DNA of 64,000 nt, taken from the NCBI GenBank assembly GCA_963575745.1, contig CAUYUJ010014561.1, positions 77,001 to 141,000 of the forward strand, given 5' to 3'. Source of the DNA: Prorocentrum cordatum. Taxonomy: Eukaryota; Sar; Dinophyceae; Prorocentrales; Prorocentraceae. Position numbers and translations under genes: made by a program. How positions within the stretch are numbered: position 1 is the stretch's first letter; each line of letters opens with the position of its first letter. Below the pieces are notes generated by a model. It was not told the DNA's origin and searched no databases. It saw only the letters and a program-made list of their open reading frames with translations. Of the stretch, positions 30,649 to 40,829 are shown in pieces.

Positions 30649-31859
30649 GGTTTTGTGTTTCCCGTGCGCGCCAGCCCGAACAGTGACTGGCATGTTGTTT
30701 TCCCCTCGCGCCCTATATGGGCCCGCCCATGCGAGCGGGGTGGCTTGACTTGACTTGACTTGCTGGTCCTCGCGCGAGCTCTCTTTTTATGTGACCCGGC
30801 TGCCGCTCTCACGAGAACGGCTCTGGCCACCTGTCCAAAATGACGACAAGCTCTTTAGAGGCTTGAAGACGAGATCCAGCACAGGTGCCGTATGCAATAC
30901 TGGGCCTCCCCGCTTCGTGCACCACCCTTTCTGGTGCTCCAGAACCATTGTATTCAACTTGAGAGATGCTGCCTCAGGCTTTCCTCGGGACACCCGCAGG
31001 AAGGACACCCGCGGTGGAAGTGTTCATCCAAGGGTCCCAGGACAAGCGTCCAGAGTGACAGAGGCAGTTTGCGGCGGCATTGCAAAGCCAGATGTGTGCC
31101 CTATCGTTGGCTCCCTCGCTCGTGCGACGAATTCGGAAGTGGCCATGCCATCACTGGAGGTTAGGCAGGTTCGCCATCACTGGAGGTTAGGGAGGTTCGG
31201 TGAGGGGAGATTCAAAGTACGCTCGCCCGAGTCCCGCTTAGCTGTCCACCATCTGCATTCGCAGTTGGCCGGGGGCCTGGGTCACAGGGCACCGCATGCA
31301 AAGGACCCAGCGATGTGCGATCGAATGCGGAGGCATCGCGTCCGCGTCCATCTCAGAGTACGTATGTCAGCACATGCGCCTCCACCATCACAGTGCCATC
31401 GTGTGTCGCTCCGATCTCCCCTCCTCTCTCCTGGTGCGCCTCTGCCCTCGCGGCAAGTTCATACACATCTTTGGTGTGCACCATGTCTCCTGATTGGCCT
31501 CCCAGAGAGGCCGTTCTCCCGGACGTCCTCTCGGACATTTAGGCGCCGCGGCGTCAGTGTCAGCCGCCCGCGTGTCGCCATCCGCCTGCCACCTGCGAGT
31601 GCGCCACGCAGGACCTGCTGGACGCATCCGTCCTTCGGCAGATCGTGGTCTCGAGCCGAGTCGGTATTTGACAGACCAAGGCTCGCAACGCCGTGCCTCA
31701 CTAGGCCCATCTGAGGCTCCGGTGGACAGACCGAGGCCGCAGCGTTGTGACTCCTCCGCCTCCTGCTACATTTTTCCTTATATATACATCCTCTCTGTTG
31801 CACACCTACACGGGTCGGCAGGGTGTGCCGGGTGTTTCAATTGAGACTTTCTCGCCATG

Positions 31860-32345
31860 TACTACCCCGAAGCCTGACAAGTTCAACCGTTTCACCAATG
31901 AAGGGCGGGCCGTATTAGAATTGTGGTTCTCGCATCCGCGCACCCTTTCAAAAGCTTGCAACAACCCTCGCGGATGGAGGGCAGAGAGTTGGGGAAATGT
32001 TATTATCGCCATAGGGCCGCGCACGTTCGTTCTAAAACATTGCAGCCGTTTCACGGGTAAAGGGCGGCTTTGTTTCATATTGTTATTCCCGCCCGAGCGC
32101 CGCGCACATTCGTACTGCGACTTCTTGTCTAAATGCGGTGCCCGTTTTAGCGCTCAGCACACTCGTTATGAACATTTACATCAGTTATAAGGAATCGGAT
32201 GGTGAACGCCCCAGGAATGATGTCCTGTTACGGTTTAGGACTGGCGCAGCGCAACAATCACGTTGACTCGCCGAGTTGCAGTCTTTGGAATTGTGCTCTG
32301 GGACGATTCAGGATTGGCAGGACGCAACAGTCACGTTGATTCGCG
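31860..32345 (+). repeat. local degenerate tandem duplications
   Basis: AACCGTTTCACCAATGAAGG with GGGCCGTATT and CCGCGCACC is echoed by AGCCGTTTCACGGGTAAAGG with CGCCGCGCACATTCGT. Further on, GGACTGGCGCAGCGCAACAA (32239) and GGATTGGCAGGACGCAACAG (32311), each followed by TCACGTTGA, form a 72-bp duplication. No gene recognised in 31000-32750. Confidence 0.5.
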
Positions 32346-32753
32346 GTGCGGCAGCATCAGGAAGTGTGTTTAGGCACGATGGGGGATTCTCAGACGGTGA
32401 TTTTCCAATGGTGCACTTCCAGCAATGAGAACGAATCGTGGTGGGGACCGATGGAAAAATGGAAATTTGGAACGACATCGTTGATGCGTCGCGGTTTTAC
32501 ACTGGTCCTCCTCCTCCTCCTCCGCCTCTTTTCCCTGCTCATCTTCTCTTCCCTCCTTCATTCCTGCGCAAACCCCGACATCCGACGTTGCGAAAGAATG
32601 GCAACATGGCCGAAGATCACAACCAGAGCCCTGGACCCCATTTTCCCGCTATGCATTTTTCGAGCCGCATCGCTTTGTGAGGGCCCCATAGGGCCCGACA
32701 CCGAGCACAAGCGCCCGCTGCGATCGAGAATGCGACTCCAGGATCTCAAAGAG

Positions 32754-33190
32754 AGGAGGAGGAGGAGGAGGAGGAGGAGGAGGAGGAGGAGGAGGAGGAG
32801 GAGGAGGAGGAGGAGGGAGGAGGAGGAGGAGGAGGAGGAGGAGTGAGGAGGGAGAGGAGGAGGAGGAGGAGGAGGAGGAGGAGAGGAGGAGGAGGAGGAG
32901 GGAGGAGGAGGAGGAGGAGGAGGAGAGGAGGAGGAGGAGAGAGAGGAGGAGGAGAGGAGAGAGGGAGGAGAGGAGGAGGAGGAGGAGGAGGGAGGAGGAG
33001 GAGGAGGAGGAGGAGGAGAGGAGAGGAGGAGGAGGAGTAGGAGGAGAGGAGGAGGAGTGGAGGAGGAGGAGGGGGAGGATGAGGAGAGGAGGAGGAGGAG
33101 GAGGAGGAGGATGGAGGAGAGGAGGAGGAGGAGAGGAGGAGGGGGAGGAGGAAAGGAGGAGAGGAGGAGGACGTGGAGGGAGGGAGGGAG
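32754..33190 (+). repeat. long (GGA)n polypurine microsatellite
   Basis: About 430 bp of GGA with single-base slips (GAGAGG), all purine on +. It produces very long Ser/Pro/Leu frames on the - strand that are not genes. Confidence 0.97.
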
Positions 33191-33394
33191 AGAGAGAGAG
33201 AGAGGGGGAGGGGACCGGCCGCGGCAGAGCCCTCCCAGGCCGATCTGGCCCGAGCCGCGCCCCGCGCCGCGGGGCGCTCGCGGGGAGGGCGCGGCGAGCG
33301 GCACGCGGGCGGGCCACGGGCGCGCCCGCGCGTGCGGCGCGCCTTCGCGGGCGCAGCCGCCACTTCGGGGGAGCGGGAGCCCTGAGCCGAAGAA

Positions 33395-33580
33395 ATGCAC
33401 GGCATAAACTCAATCTTTTGGCGTTCCGCGTGGATTTCCCCGAACCGCGCTGGGCCCCCCCGGCGGCGCCTCCGGCGCCGCCCCTGGTGCGCTCCGCGCG
33501 CTCGGGAGGGGGCCCAGCGCGGATCCAAGAAATCCGCGCGGAGCGCCAAAAGCTTATGCTTGTGCCGTTTTTTCTTTTTC
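33395..33580. mobile_element. MITE-like TIR element, family C copy 1
   Basis: The left end contains ACGGCATAAACTCAATCTTT followed by TGGCGTTCCGCGTGGATTTC. The right end is the complement GAAATCCGCGCGGAGCGCCA followed by AAAGCTTATGCTTGTGCCGT. The core is made of GGCGGCGCCTCCGGCGCCGC and GCGCTCCGCGCGC palindromes. It shares termini with 42268-42460 and 61941-62148. Directly abuts the family G element at 33586. Confidence 0.75.
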
Positions 33581-33585
33581 TACTG

Positions 33586-33742
33586 AGACGGAGGTCAGTG
33601 CAAACGGGGGCCAGCCACAGCGCCCGCAGGATTCTGCAGGAGCGCCGGCAGGGTCCTGCAGGACCCTGCAGGATCTCGCGGGATCCTGCGAAGCCAGACT
33701 GGCCCAGGTTTGCAGTGGCCGGGTTCAGCAGATTCCCGAGGA
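33586..33742. mobile_element. MITE-like element, family G copy 1
   Basis: GAGACGGAGGTCAGTGCAAA and CGGGGGCCAGCC open the element. Its core is tandem GATCCTGCAGGATC-type palindromes (GGGTCCTGCAGGACCCTGCA). It closes with CTGGCCCAGGTTTGCAGTGG. Copies at 35955-36176 and 54641-54830. Confidence 0.65.
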
Positions 33743-33823
33743 GAGCAGGAAGCGCGCGCGCGCATAGAGGCAGAGCGAGGGGGCCGAACGGTCTTACACC
33801 CCATCCTTGGGTTGATGCTGTTC

Positions 33824-34045
33824 CAACCCACTTTCGCCTTGAGCACCAGAAAAACTTTTGAGCACCAAATAAAGCACCGAAACTCAAGGGTTTTCACGTG
33901 TCGGGCCCTGGGAGACACTCGCCCGACACTGTTTCGACACTCCTTCGACACTCTTTCGACACTTCTCTGGGCGCTCGAGATTATTTCTGGGGTGTGGTCC
34001 TTAACTAAGATGGGAGCAACATAACCCTGGGTGCGTGGGCGGAGG
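33824..34045 (+). repeat. dispersed repeat, family H copy 1
   Basis: Contains CCCGACACTGTTTCGACACT, CTTCGACACT, CTGGGCGCTCGAGATTATTT and GGGGTGTGGTCCTTAACTAA. The whole ~200-bp order occurs reversed at 60253-60448. It is probably a mobile element, but its termini are not clear. Confidence 0.65.
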
Positions 34046-34259
34046 GGGCTCAGGATCGGGTATGGCCAGGACCCCAGGTAAGGGGACCCGGTTAGTGGTA
34101 GGACGCCGGAGTCTTTGAATAGGCCAGAATCACTAAACCAGGTTTGCCATAGCTGGTGTTTTTTTCGGGTGACGGCAGTTCCGGCTAGTGGAAATGGAAC
34201 GGGGGGGGCGCCCCCGGTACAGATCACCAAAACCAGGTTCCACTAAGCCCAGTTCTGCC

Positions 34260-34690
34260 AACGCCCGACAGGAGGGGGGGGGGGGGGGGCGGCCTTTTGA
34301 GGTCCGAGGTGCGAGGCCTTCGGGCCGTTTCGTCGGTTCTCGGGATGCTCTCCAGTCTCGGGATGCTCTCCAGCAGCGGCGCCTCGCCGAGAGCGTTCCG
34401 GGGGGGGGCTGGCTCTTCTCGAGCCTCCCTCGGGGCACCGAGTTGTGACCCGAAAGCGAGGGGGCAAGACAGCGGCATGGCCACACCGTGTTGTGAGTCA
34501 GCGGGGGATGCGGGGTCACCGCGCGGTCTGGGGACTCGGGCCGTTCTCAGAGGAAATCTCGGGCGACAGGGGCCTCCGAAGTCCCAAAACTGTGCGGTGA
34601 CGGACCGCGCGGTGAGGTCGTTGGGGATTCGGATGTCACCGCGCGGTGTGTCACCACACCGTTTCGGGACCCCCAAGCATGCAGTCAGAC
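34260..34690 (+). other. GC-rich region, no gene recognised
   Basis: Contains a duplicated CTCGGGATGCTCTCCAG (34337 and 34355). It also has repeated ACCGCGCGGT palindromes at 34518, 34602 and 34638 joined by GGTGACGGACCGCGC-type sequence, which could fold. No conserved coding pattern in any frame. 34690-35380 likewise shows nothing firm. Confidence 0.4.
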
Positions 34691-35387
34691 CACGTCATGA
34701 GGATGCGTAGCTTTCCAAGGGTGGCTTCCCAGACATGACCGCGGCGGCTTTTGACCGTTTTCGGCCTCTAGGGGCCTTCACTGGGCCACGGGACGGTCAA
34801 AATGCGACTCGGGATGAAAACCTAGCCCTGGGGAAATGGTCGGGACTTCGTGGGACACCTGATTCAAAAAGGCAGACCTCTCATGTTTGGGCTTGCATCC
34901 TTGCCTCTCGACCGATTCGTCCCTGAACGCCTTCTAAACACAGACCATGGGAGTCCAACTTCGGCTCTTGCCTGGGCGTCCGCGGGCCCTTCGCATTTCC
35001 CGCAGATCCCGATGGACTGGTCGCACCGTGTTACCCCAGACCCAGGCCTCAGACGCAGTGCGCTCCGTCCACAGCCAGCGTTAGCGGCGACGTCGAGGAG
35101 AGCACGAGAATCAGGAGAGGAGCAAACACCCAGACATAATCAATCGTCGACCCCCAGGGGAAACTTGGGAAAGCATGGGAAGTGGGGGGGAAGACGAAAA
35201 CCCATAACATATTTCAAAAATATTGGGAGTCCTGGGATGTGCGTGTATTGATTTGTGTGTCCCTGGGCCCCCTTGAGAGGAGTTGTCGTTGGGCTGTGGG
35301 GGCTCGGCTCGGGCTCCGGAGGGCCGTCAGAAAAACCGATCGACTCGGAAGGATAAGCTGGCGGCGGGGCATGGGGTCGATAACCGT

Positions 35388-35775
35388 CCTCCTCCTCCTC
35401 CTCCTCCTCCTCCTCCTCCTCCTCCTCTTTCCTCCTCCTCCTCCTCCTCCTCTTTCCTCCTCCTCTTTCCTCCTCCTTCTCCTCCTCCACCTCCTCCTCC
35501 TCCTCCTCCTCCTCCTCTTCCTTCCTCTTGCCTCCTCCTCCTCCTCCCTCCTCCTCTCCTCCTCCTCCTCCCTCCCTCCTCCCTCCTCCCTCCCCTCCCT
35601 CCCTCCTCCTCACCCCCCCCCCCTCCCCCTCCTCCTCTCCTCCTCCTCCTCCTCCTCCTCCTCCTCCTCCTCCTCCCTCCTCCCTCCTCCCTCCCCCCCC
35701 CTCCCCTCCTCCTCCTCTCCTCCTCCTCCTCCTCCTCCGCCTCCTCCTCCTCCTCCTCCTCCTCCTCCTCCTCCA
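35388..35775 (+). repeat. long (TCC)n polypyrimidine microsatellite
   Basis: About 390 bp of TCC with TTTCC and CCCTCC interruptions; the counterpart of the GGA tract at 32754. It explains the poly-Pro/Ser/Leu frames on + and the poly-Glu/Gly frames on -. Confidence 0.97.
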
Positions 35776-35954
35776 GCTCCTCCCTCCCTCCCCGACGGAC
35801 CGAGGCCCCGGCGGGGCACGCTGCGGGGGCGGGGCAGGGGCCCCGCGTCGGAGAGCAGGCCCGAGGTCGATGGGAAGTCTGGGTGGCATGGCCTCCACCC
35901 CCCTTGTTTTGCCGATCGGCGCGGGCCCTCGCACCCCCCTCCTCTCGGGAGCTT

Positions 35955-36176
35955 TGAGACGGGGGTCAATGCAGACGGGGGTCAGCCAGAGCGCCAGATC
36001 TTGCAGGATCCTGCAGGGCCAGGCTCCCATTGACCCGGGTCTGGGTGCAGGATCCTGCAGGATCTTGCAGGATCCTTCGCACTGACCCGGGTCAGGGCGC
36101 AGGGTCTTGCAGGATCTTGCAGGATTCTGCAAGCCCTGGCTGACCCGGGTCTGGGTTGACCCGGGTCAGGAGATCC
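35955..36176. mobile_element. MITE-like element, family G copy 2
   Basis: The left end is GAGACGGGGGTCAATGCAGA followed by CGGGGGTCA. The right end is TGACCCGGGTCTGGGTTGAC followed by CCGGGTC, giving ~22-bp inverted ends. The core is a chain of GGATCTTGCAGGATCCTGCA palindromic units. The clearest copy of the family. Confidence 0.75.
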
Positions 36177-36302
36177 CCAATCCTCCCCCCCTTCCTGGAG
36201 TGGATCTTGGCTGTTCTCGGCGCCTGCTTCGAGCGGGTGGAGGCTCCCCCAGAGGCAGCGCTCTTGCAAACAGTCGCGCTCAGCAGAGGTCTGGAGCCAG
36301 AC

Positions 36303-36556
36303 CTCAGTGGGCCACGGAACCGGCAGGCCCGTTTTTCCACCGTTTCCGAAAGAGTGCCCCTTGAGGATGGAAACGGCAAAAAAAAGGCGTCCGGAAACGG
36401 CAAAAAAAACGGCTCCAGGATTGGAACCGGAGAAGGAGCCCGTAAAAGAACGGCGACGGAACGGGTAAAAAGACGGCGTCGGAACCAGCAAAAAACAGCA
36501 AAACGGAATTGGTAAAAAACGGCCTTGTCGCCCTGTCGTTTCCAGGGCCCACTAAG
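36303..36556. mobile_element. MITE-like element, family J copy 2
   Basis: The left end CTCAGTGGGCCACGGAACCG matches in inverse the right end CTGTCGTTTCCAGGGCCCAC followed by TAAG. The core is made of GGAACCGGCAAAAAACGG and GGAAACGGCAAAAAAAACGG repeats. The inner element seen in copy 1 is absent, which confirms that one as an insertion. Confidence 0.7.
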
Positions 36557-36593
36557 TTCACCCCCGCCTCCCACGGATCCGAGAGCAGTGTGA

Positions 36594-36779
36594 CCCATCG
36601 GTCGTTGAAAGTAGGCATTTCTGGATTCCCAGATTCCAGATCTATGTTAAGCGCCTTCCTACTTCAATGACCGGGTGGTTTTCCCTTTTCACTCCTCTTC
36701 AGGGAGCGGGCGGGCACCCAATCTACTGCCAACGCATTCCTGCTTCATGTGTCTACCTACTTCTTCCGACCCATGTGTA
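36594..36779. mobile_element. MITE-like element, family E copy 1
   Basis: The left end is CCCATCGGTCGTTGAAAGTA followed by GG. The right end is CCTACTTCTTCCGACCCATG. The core has GGATTCCCAGATTCCAGATC, GCGCCTTCCTACTTC and GGGAGCGGGCGGGCACCC. It directly abuts the family A element that begins at 36781. Confidence 0.75.
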
Positions 36780-36780
36780 A

Positions 36781-36942
36781 GTCGGGCCTGCCCCTTTACG
36801 GGAGGAACATTCAAACACAGCGAAACAAATAGTCGGGGGACTATTTTCTTATTATTTGCGTCACCATTTGGGAGTTTTGTTTTGTTGGGGGGTATTTCTT
36901 CATGTTTCGTACAACATCCACCTGCAGGAGGACAGGCCCGAC
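36781..36942. mobile_element. MITE-like element, family A copy 4
   Basis: GTCGGGCCTGCCCCTTTACG at the left, CCTGCAGGAGGACAGGCCCG at the right (162 bp). The core reads AATAGTCGGGGGACTATTTT. The left junction reads GTGTAAGTCGGG, which would also look like a strong GTAAGT donor. Confidence 0.8.
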
Positions 36943-37204
36943 CTAACAGCAGTGTTCACCCCGCCTCGGGCCCTGCGGGGTCCTGCAATCCCAGCTCGAA
37001 GAAACTGCCACGGCGCAGAAGAAGGATATGCAGAGGAGAGCGCTGGTCGTCCCTTTGGATCGCGGCGCTGTGGTGTTTGTCCCGCGGCGCCAGATCTTGG
37101 GTCCCAAGTTTGTCATTCTGCAGTTCCCTACCCCGCTTCGGGCCTCGGCGGCCACGGAACGCGCAACAGATGCATGCATGCATGCATGCACACCAGCCTA
37201 TTGC

Positions 37205-37382
37205 GCAGCCCTCCCTCCTCCTCCTCCTCCTCCTCCTCCTCCTCTTCCTGCTCCTCCTCCTGCTCCTCCTCCTCCTCCTCCTCCTCCTCCTCCTCCTCCT
37301 CCTACTCCTCCTCCTCCTCCTCCTCCTCCTCCTCCCCCTCCTCCTCCCCCTCCTCCTCCTCCTCCCCCTCCTCCTCCACCGC
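37205..37382 (+). repeat. (TCC)n microsatellite
   Basis: TCC with CCCC and TACTCC interruptions, preceded by a (GCAT)n run (ATGCATGCATGCATGCA, 37170-37188). Confidence 0.95.
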
Positions 37383-37479
37383 AATCATCCGCCCTCCCTC
37401 CTCCCTGAGATCTGGGCGTTGCATGGTTTGCGCAGAGTTCAGGGCCCGGGGCCCTCGCGGATCGATCCAGCTCGAGGTG

Positions 37480-37599
37480 CCGCGGCAGGATGGGGTTTGT
37501 AGAGCTCTGGTTACCCCTCGCGATGCTGATTTGTACTTCGCAGCGTCGGATCTCAGTGCTGCCATTGCTGGCGGGGCACGGGTCGTGTGTTGCCAGAGG
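37480..37599 (+). CDS. candidate exon, cold-shock-like motif
   Basis: An acceptor-like GAGGTGCCGCGGCAG precedes GATGGGGTTTGT. The frame then reads DGVCRALVTPRDADLYFAAS followed by DLSAAIAGGARVVCCQ. The PRDADLYFAASDL...GARVVC pattern resembles the second half of cold-shock domains (DLFFHxSDL...GxxVxF), a nucleic-acid-binding fold. It is short and unsupported by neighbours, so it is tentative. The frame continues to a family A element at 37653. Confidence 0.27.
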
Positions 37600-37652
37600 G
37601 GGCCCTCGCCCAAGATGACCCAAGCCTTTCCAGGGATGCCAACTAGCTTTAA

Positions 37653-37787
37653 GTCGGGCATGTCCCTCTGCAGGATGAATATTCAAAAACTACAAACAAA
37701 AATCAGGGGAAGATGTCTTGACTATGTTTGATCATGTTTGAACACGTTTCGACTATTTTCTTTCCCCTGTAGGAGAACATGCCTGAC
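37653..37787. mobile_element. MITE-like element, family A copy 5
   Basis: GTCGGGCATGTCCCTCTGCA left; CCTGTAGGAGAACATGCCTG followed by AC right; 135 bp. The core contains CTTGACTATGTTTGATCATG and TTTGAACACGTTTCGACTAT. It is flanked by TTTAA on the left and CTTAG on the right. Confidence 0.82.
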
Positions 37788-37814
37788 CTTAGCTTCCAGA
37801 GCACCCCTCTCGGG

Positions 37815-38005
37815 GCCCAGATCCAGGCCCCCGACGTCCTGACTGTTTTTCACAGCGTCGACCCCCGAGTTCGTGGTCGTCCGCGTTTCCCAGCGTCGAC
37901 ACCCCCCTAGGGCGTGGTCGTCCGCAGGCGGTTCCTCCACCAGCGCCGGGCCCCCTCCCAGATCCCCGACGTCGTGATTCTTGTTCACAGCGTCGACCCG
38001 CAGAG
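37815..38005 (+). repeat. ~130-bp tandem duplication with CAGCGTCGACCC
   Basis: CCCCGACGTCCTGACTGTTT followed by TTCACAGCGTCGACCC (about 37827-37866), and CCCCGACGTCGTGATTCTTG followed by TTCACAGCGTCGACCC (about 37962-37999), mark two copies. Confidence 0.6.
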
Positions 38006-38044
38006 GTCTGGACCCATTCCTGGGGGCCAGCTTCTCATCCTGCA

Positions 38045-38458
38045 TTCAACAACATTGTCATCATCGTTATCGTAATCGTCATTGTCATCGTCGCCGTTAT
38101 CATTATCATGATCGTCATTACCATCGTCATCAGCATCATCAGAATATTCATCATCAGCAGCAGTGCCACCAACACCATCGTTGTCCTCATCATCATCAGT
38201 AACTTCATAAATATATCATCATCCCCGCCGCCGTCGTCGTCGCCGTCATCATCATTACCATCATCGTCATCATCAGCAGCAGCGCCATCATCGTCAACAT
38301 TATCAGCATCATAACTGCCATCATCATCAGCATCACCATCACCATCACGATTATCATCATTAATAGGATTATCATGCTCGACATCGGAGTCGCACTCGTC
38401 ATCATCACCACCATCATCGTCGCCATCAGCATCATCAAAATCATCATCATCACATCAG

Positions 38459-38505
<47 letters not shown>

Positions 38506-38700
38506 GCATCCTCATCATCAACAGTGTCACCAATGTCATCGTCATCCTCACCATTACCATCAATGACAATATATTGGCCGTCATCATCATCCTCACCGCC
38601 GTCGTCGCCGCCGTCATCATAATTGCCATCATCATCATCAGCACCAGCATCATCAGAATCATGAATCATCATTGTCATCAGTATCATCATCATTATCATT
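38045..38700 (+). repeat. (ATC)n microsatellite, part 1
   Basis: ATC/GTC/AGC trinucleotide repeats of about 650 bp giving poly-Ile/Ser on + and poly-Asp/Met on -. It is split from part 2 by a family A element (38703-38846). Confidence 0.96.
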
Positions 38701-38702
38701 AA

Positions 38703-38846
38703 GTCGGGCGTGTCCCTCTACAGGGGGGTTATTCAAAGACAGTAAAGAATGGTCTGGGGACGATGTTCTGCACTGATTGCTTGTTGGTGAATACTTTTTG
38801 GGGAATGTTTTTCATTGTTCTTCCTAAACCCGCCTGTAGGGGGACT
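38703..38846. mobile_element. MITE-like element, family A copy 6, inserted in an (ATC)n tract
   Basis: The left end GTCGGGCGTGTCCCTCTACA is intact. The right end is CGCCTGTAGGGGGAC, then runs straight back into the microsatellite (TAACATTATCAGC), so the terminal bases are lost. The core carries GAATGGTCTGGGGACGATGT. Confidence 0.75.
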
Positions 38847-38849
38847 AAC

Positions 38850-39300
38850 ATTATCAGCATCATACTTACCATCATCATCGTCAGCAGCATCATCACGATC
38901 ATCATCATTAATAGGATCATCATGCTGAACAACGGAGTCGCACTCGTCATCAGCATCACCATCACCGTCGCCCTCAGCATCATCAAAGGCAGCATCCTCA
39001 TCACCAGCATCATCATCCTCATCCTCAGCAGCATCATCAACGGCAGCAGCATCATCATTGACACCGTCATCGACATCGTTAACATTGTCAGCATCAAGTT
39101 TAGCATCAATATGATTATCATTGCTTTTTTGATCACCGTCGACATCGTCGTTATCATCATCACCGTCATCGTCATCGACATCGTCATCGTCACTATCCTC
39201 ACCATCATCAGCATCACCATCATCATCATCATCATCATCAGCATCATCATCATAATCATCGTAATCAGCATCACCAACATCAGTATCATCATCAGCATCA

Positions 39301-39334
<34 letters not shown>

Positions 39335-39490
39335 TGGTCATCGTCGTCATCGTCGTCGTTGTCTGTGTCGTCGCCACGGTCGTCGTCGCCGTCGTCTTTG
39401 TCTTTGTCGTCGACGCCGTCGACCCGTCGTCGTCGTCCTCCTCCTCCTCGTCGCCGTCGCCCTGGCAACTCCCGAGCAGGCGCACGCTTC
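38850..39490 (+). repeat. (ATC)n microsatellite, part 2
   Basis: Continuation of the ATC/GTC tract interrupted by the family A element, drifting into CGTCGTCGTC near 39330-39460. Very long Ile/Val frames on + and Asp-rich frames on - are artefacts. Confidence 0.96.
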
Positions 39491-39680
39491 CGCCGCTCCC
39501 CCCGCTCGGCCCCACGGCCGCGCGCTCGGCCCCGCGAGCGCCCGCTCCTCTCCCGAGGGCCGGAAGGGCCCTCCGGGGAGGGGCCCGCCGGTGGACCGGG
39601 TCGGACGAGAGGGGGGGTCACTTGGGAGGGGGTTCGCTGAAGTCGGTGAGCGCAGCGATCCAGCGTTCTCTTGGTGTCCA

Positions 39681-39826
39681 GGCCTCCCGGATGGGGTCGG
39701 AGTAGATGGAATCGGTGGATCGCGCCGCATCGCCGATGCATCGACGATGCGGCTCGATGCGTCGCCGCGTCGCCGATGCAGCGCCATCCTCCGACCCCAT
39801 CTGCTCGGACCCCAACTAGGAGTCCT
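39681..39826. mobile_element. MITE-like element, family B copy 1
   Basis: GGCCTCCCGGATGGGGTCGG on the left and CTCGGACCCCAACTAGGAGT on the right. The interior is GCATCGCCGATGCATCGACG-type palindromes with GATGCGGCTCGATG. Confidence 0.75.
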
Positions 39827-40089
39827 CATTAGTGCCACTTGCCACAGCGTTGGCCAGTGATGTCCATGTTCCGTACACGGGCCATGCGTACTGCCATTAT
39901 GTTTCTACCTCTCGTGAGTCTTGGGTGGCAAATTCAGAGAGGCAACGTTCCCAGACCCCCTTGGGTGAAGAAAAGAAGTCGCGATGGAGGGTTTTGGACC
40001 GTCTTCGGCCCTTGGGGATCCTCGCCGGGCCCAGGAACGCCAGGATGAAGAACATCAGCGGGGCGCGCGACGCCGATGTTCTTCATCCG

Positions 40090-40430
40090 AGGAGAGGAAG
40101 AGGAGGAGGAGGAGGAGGAGGAGGAGGAGTAGAGGAGGAGGAGCAGAGAGGAGGAGAGGAGGAGAGGAGGAGGAGAGGAGGAGGAGGAGGAGAGAGGAGG
40201 AGGGAAGGAGGGAGAGAGGAGGAGGAGTGAGAGGAGGAGGAGGAGGAGGAGGAGGAGAGAGGAGGAGGAGGAGGAGAGGAGGAGGAGGAGGAGGAGGAGA
40301 AGAAGGAGAGAGGAGGAGAGAGAAGGAAAGGGAAGGAGAGAGGAGAGAGGAAGAGGAGAAGGAGGAGGAGGAGAAGGAGGAGGAGGAGCAGGAGGAGGAG
40401 AAGGGAGCGAGGGAGGGAGGGAGGGAGGGA
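40090..40430 (+). repeat. (GGA)n polypurine microsatellite
   Basis: GGA with GAGAGG and GAAGGA interruptions for ~340 bp. Frames on both strands are artefacts. 40430-40640 is GC-rich with no gene recognised. Confidence 0.96.
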
Positions 40431-40641
40431 CACCAGCGGCGCGCCGAGCTGCGGGATCGAGGCTCAGGAGGCTTCTGAGCGCTTGCCCCGGCCCCCGGCG
40501 CTCTCCCGGCCTCGGGTTGCCCTTCCGCGGCTGCGCCCCGCCGGGGGTCGCTGGGCGGGGGCCCGGAGCGTCCCGAGCGAGGGCAGGCCTTCGGAGAAGG
40601 CGGCGGGGCTCCGGGGAGGCTCCCCTGGTTTCGTTAGGGTT

Positions 40642-40829
40642 ACGTCATGCAGGTCCCCCTACAGGAGGGACGTTCACAAACAGTCACAAAATAGTCTGGT
40701 GACGAGTTCCCTGGTTCGGATAATTGTTTTTGAACTTTCTGGCGATCCTTAATTTAATACATGTTTTTGATATGTCTGGCTATCTCTAACTTGTCGCCCA
40801 AAGTCCGCCTTTAAGGGGACATGCCCGAC
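40642..40829. mobile_element. MITE-like element, family A copy 7
   Basis: The left end is degenerate (GTCATGCAGGTCCCCCTACA). The right end CGCCTTTAAGGGGACATGCC followed by CGAC is good. The core has ACAAAATAGTCTGGTGACGA and ATGTCTGGCTATCTCTAA. About 188 bp. Confidence 0.7.
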
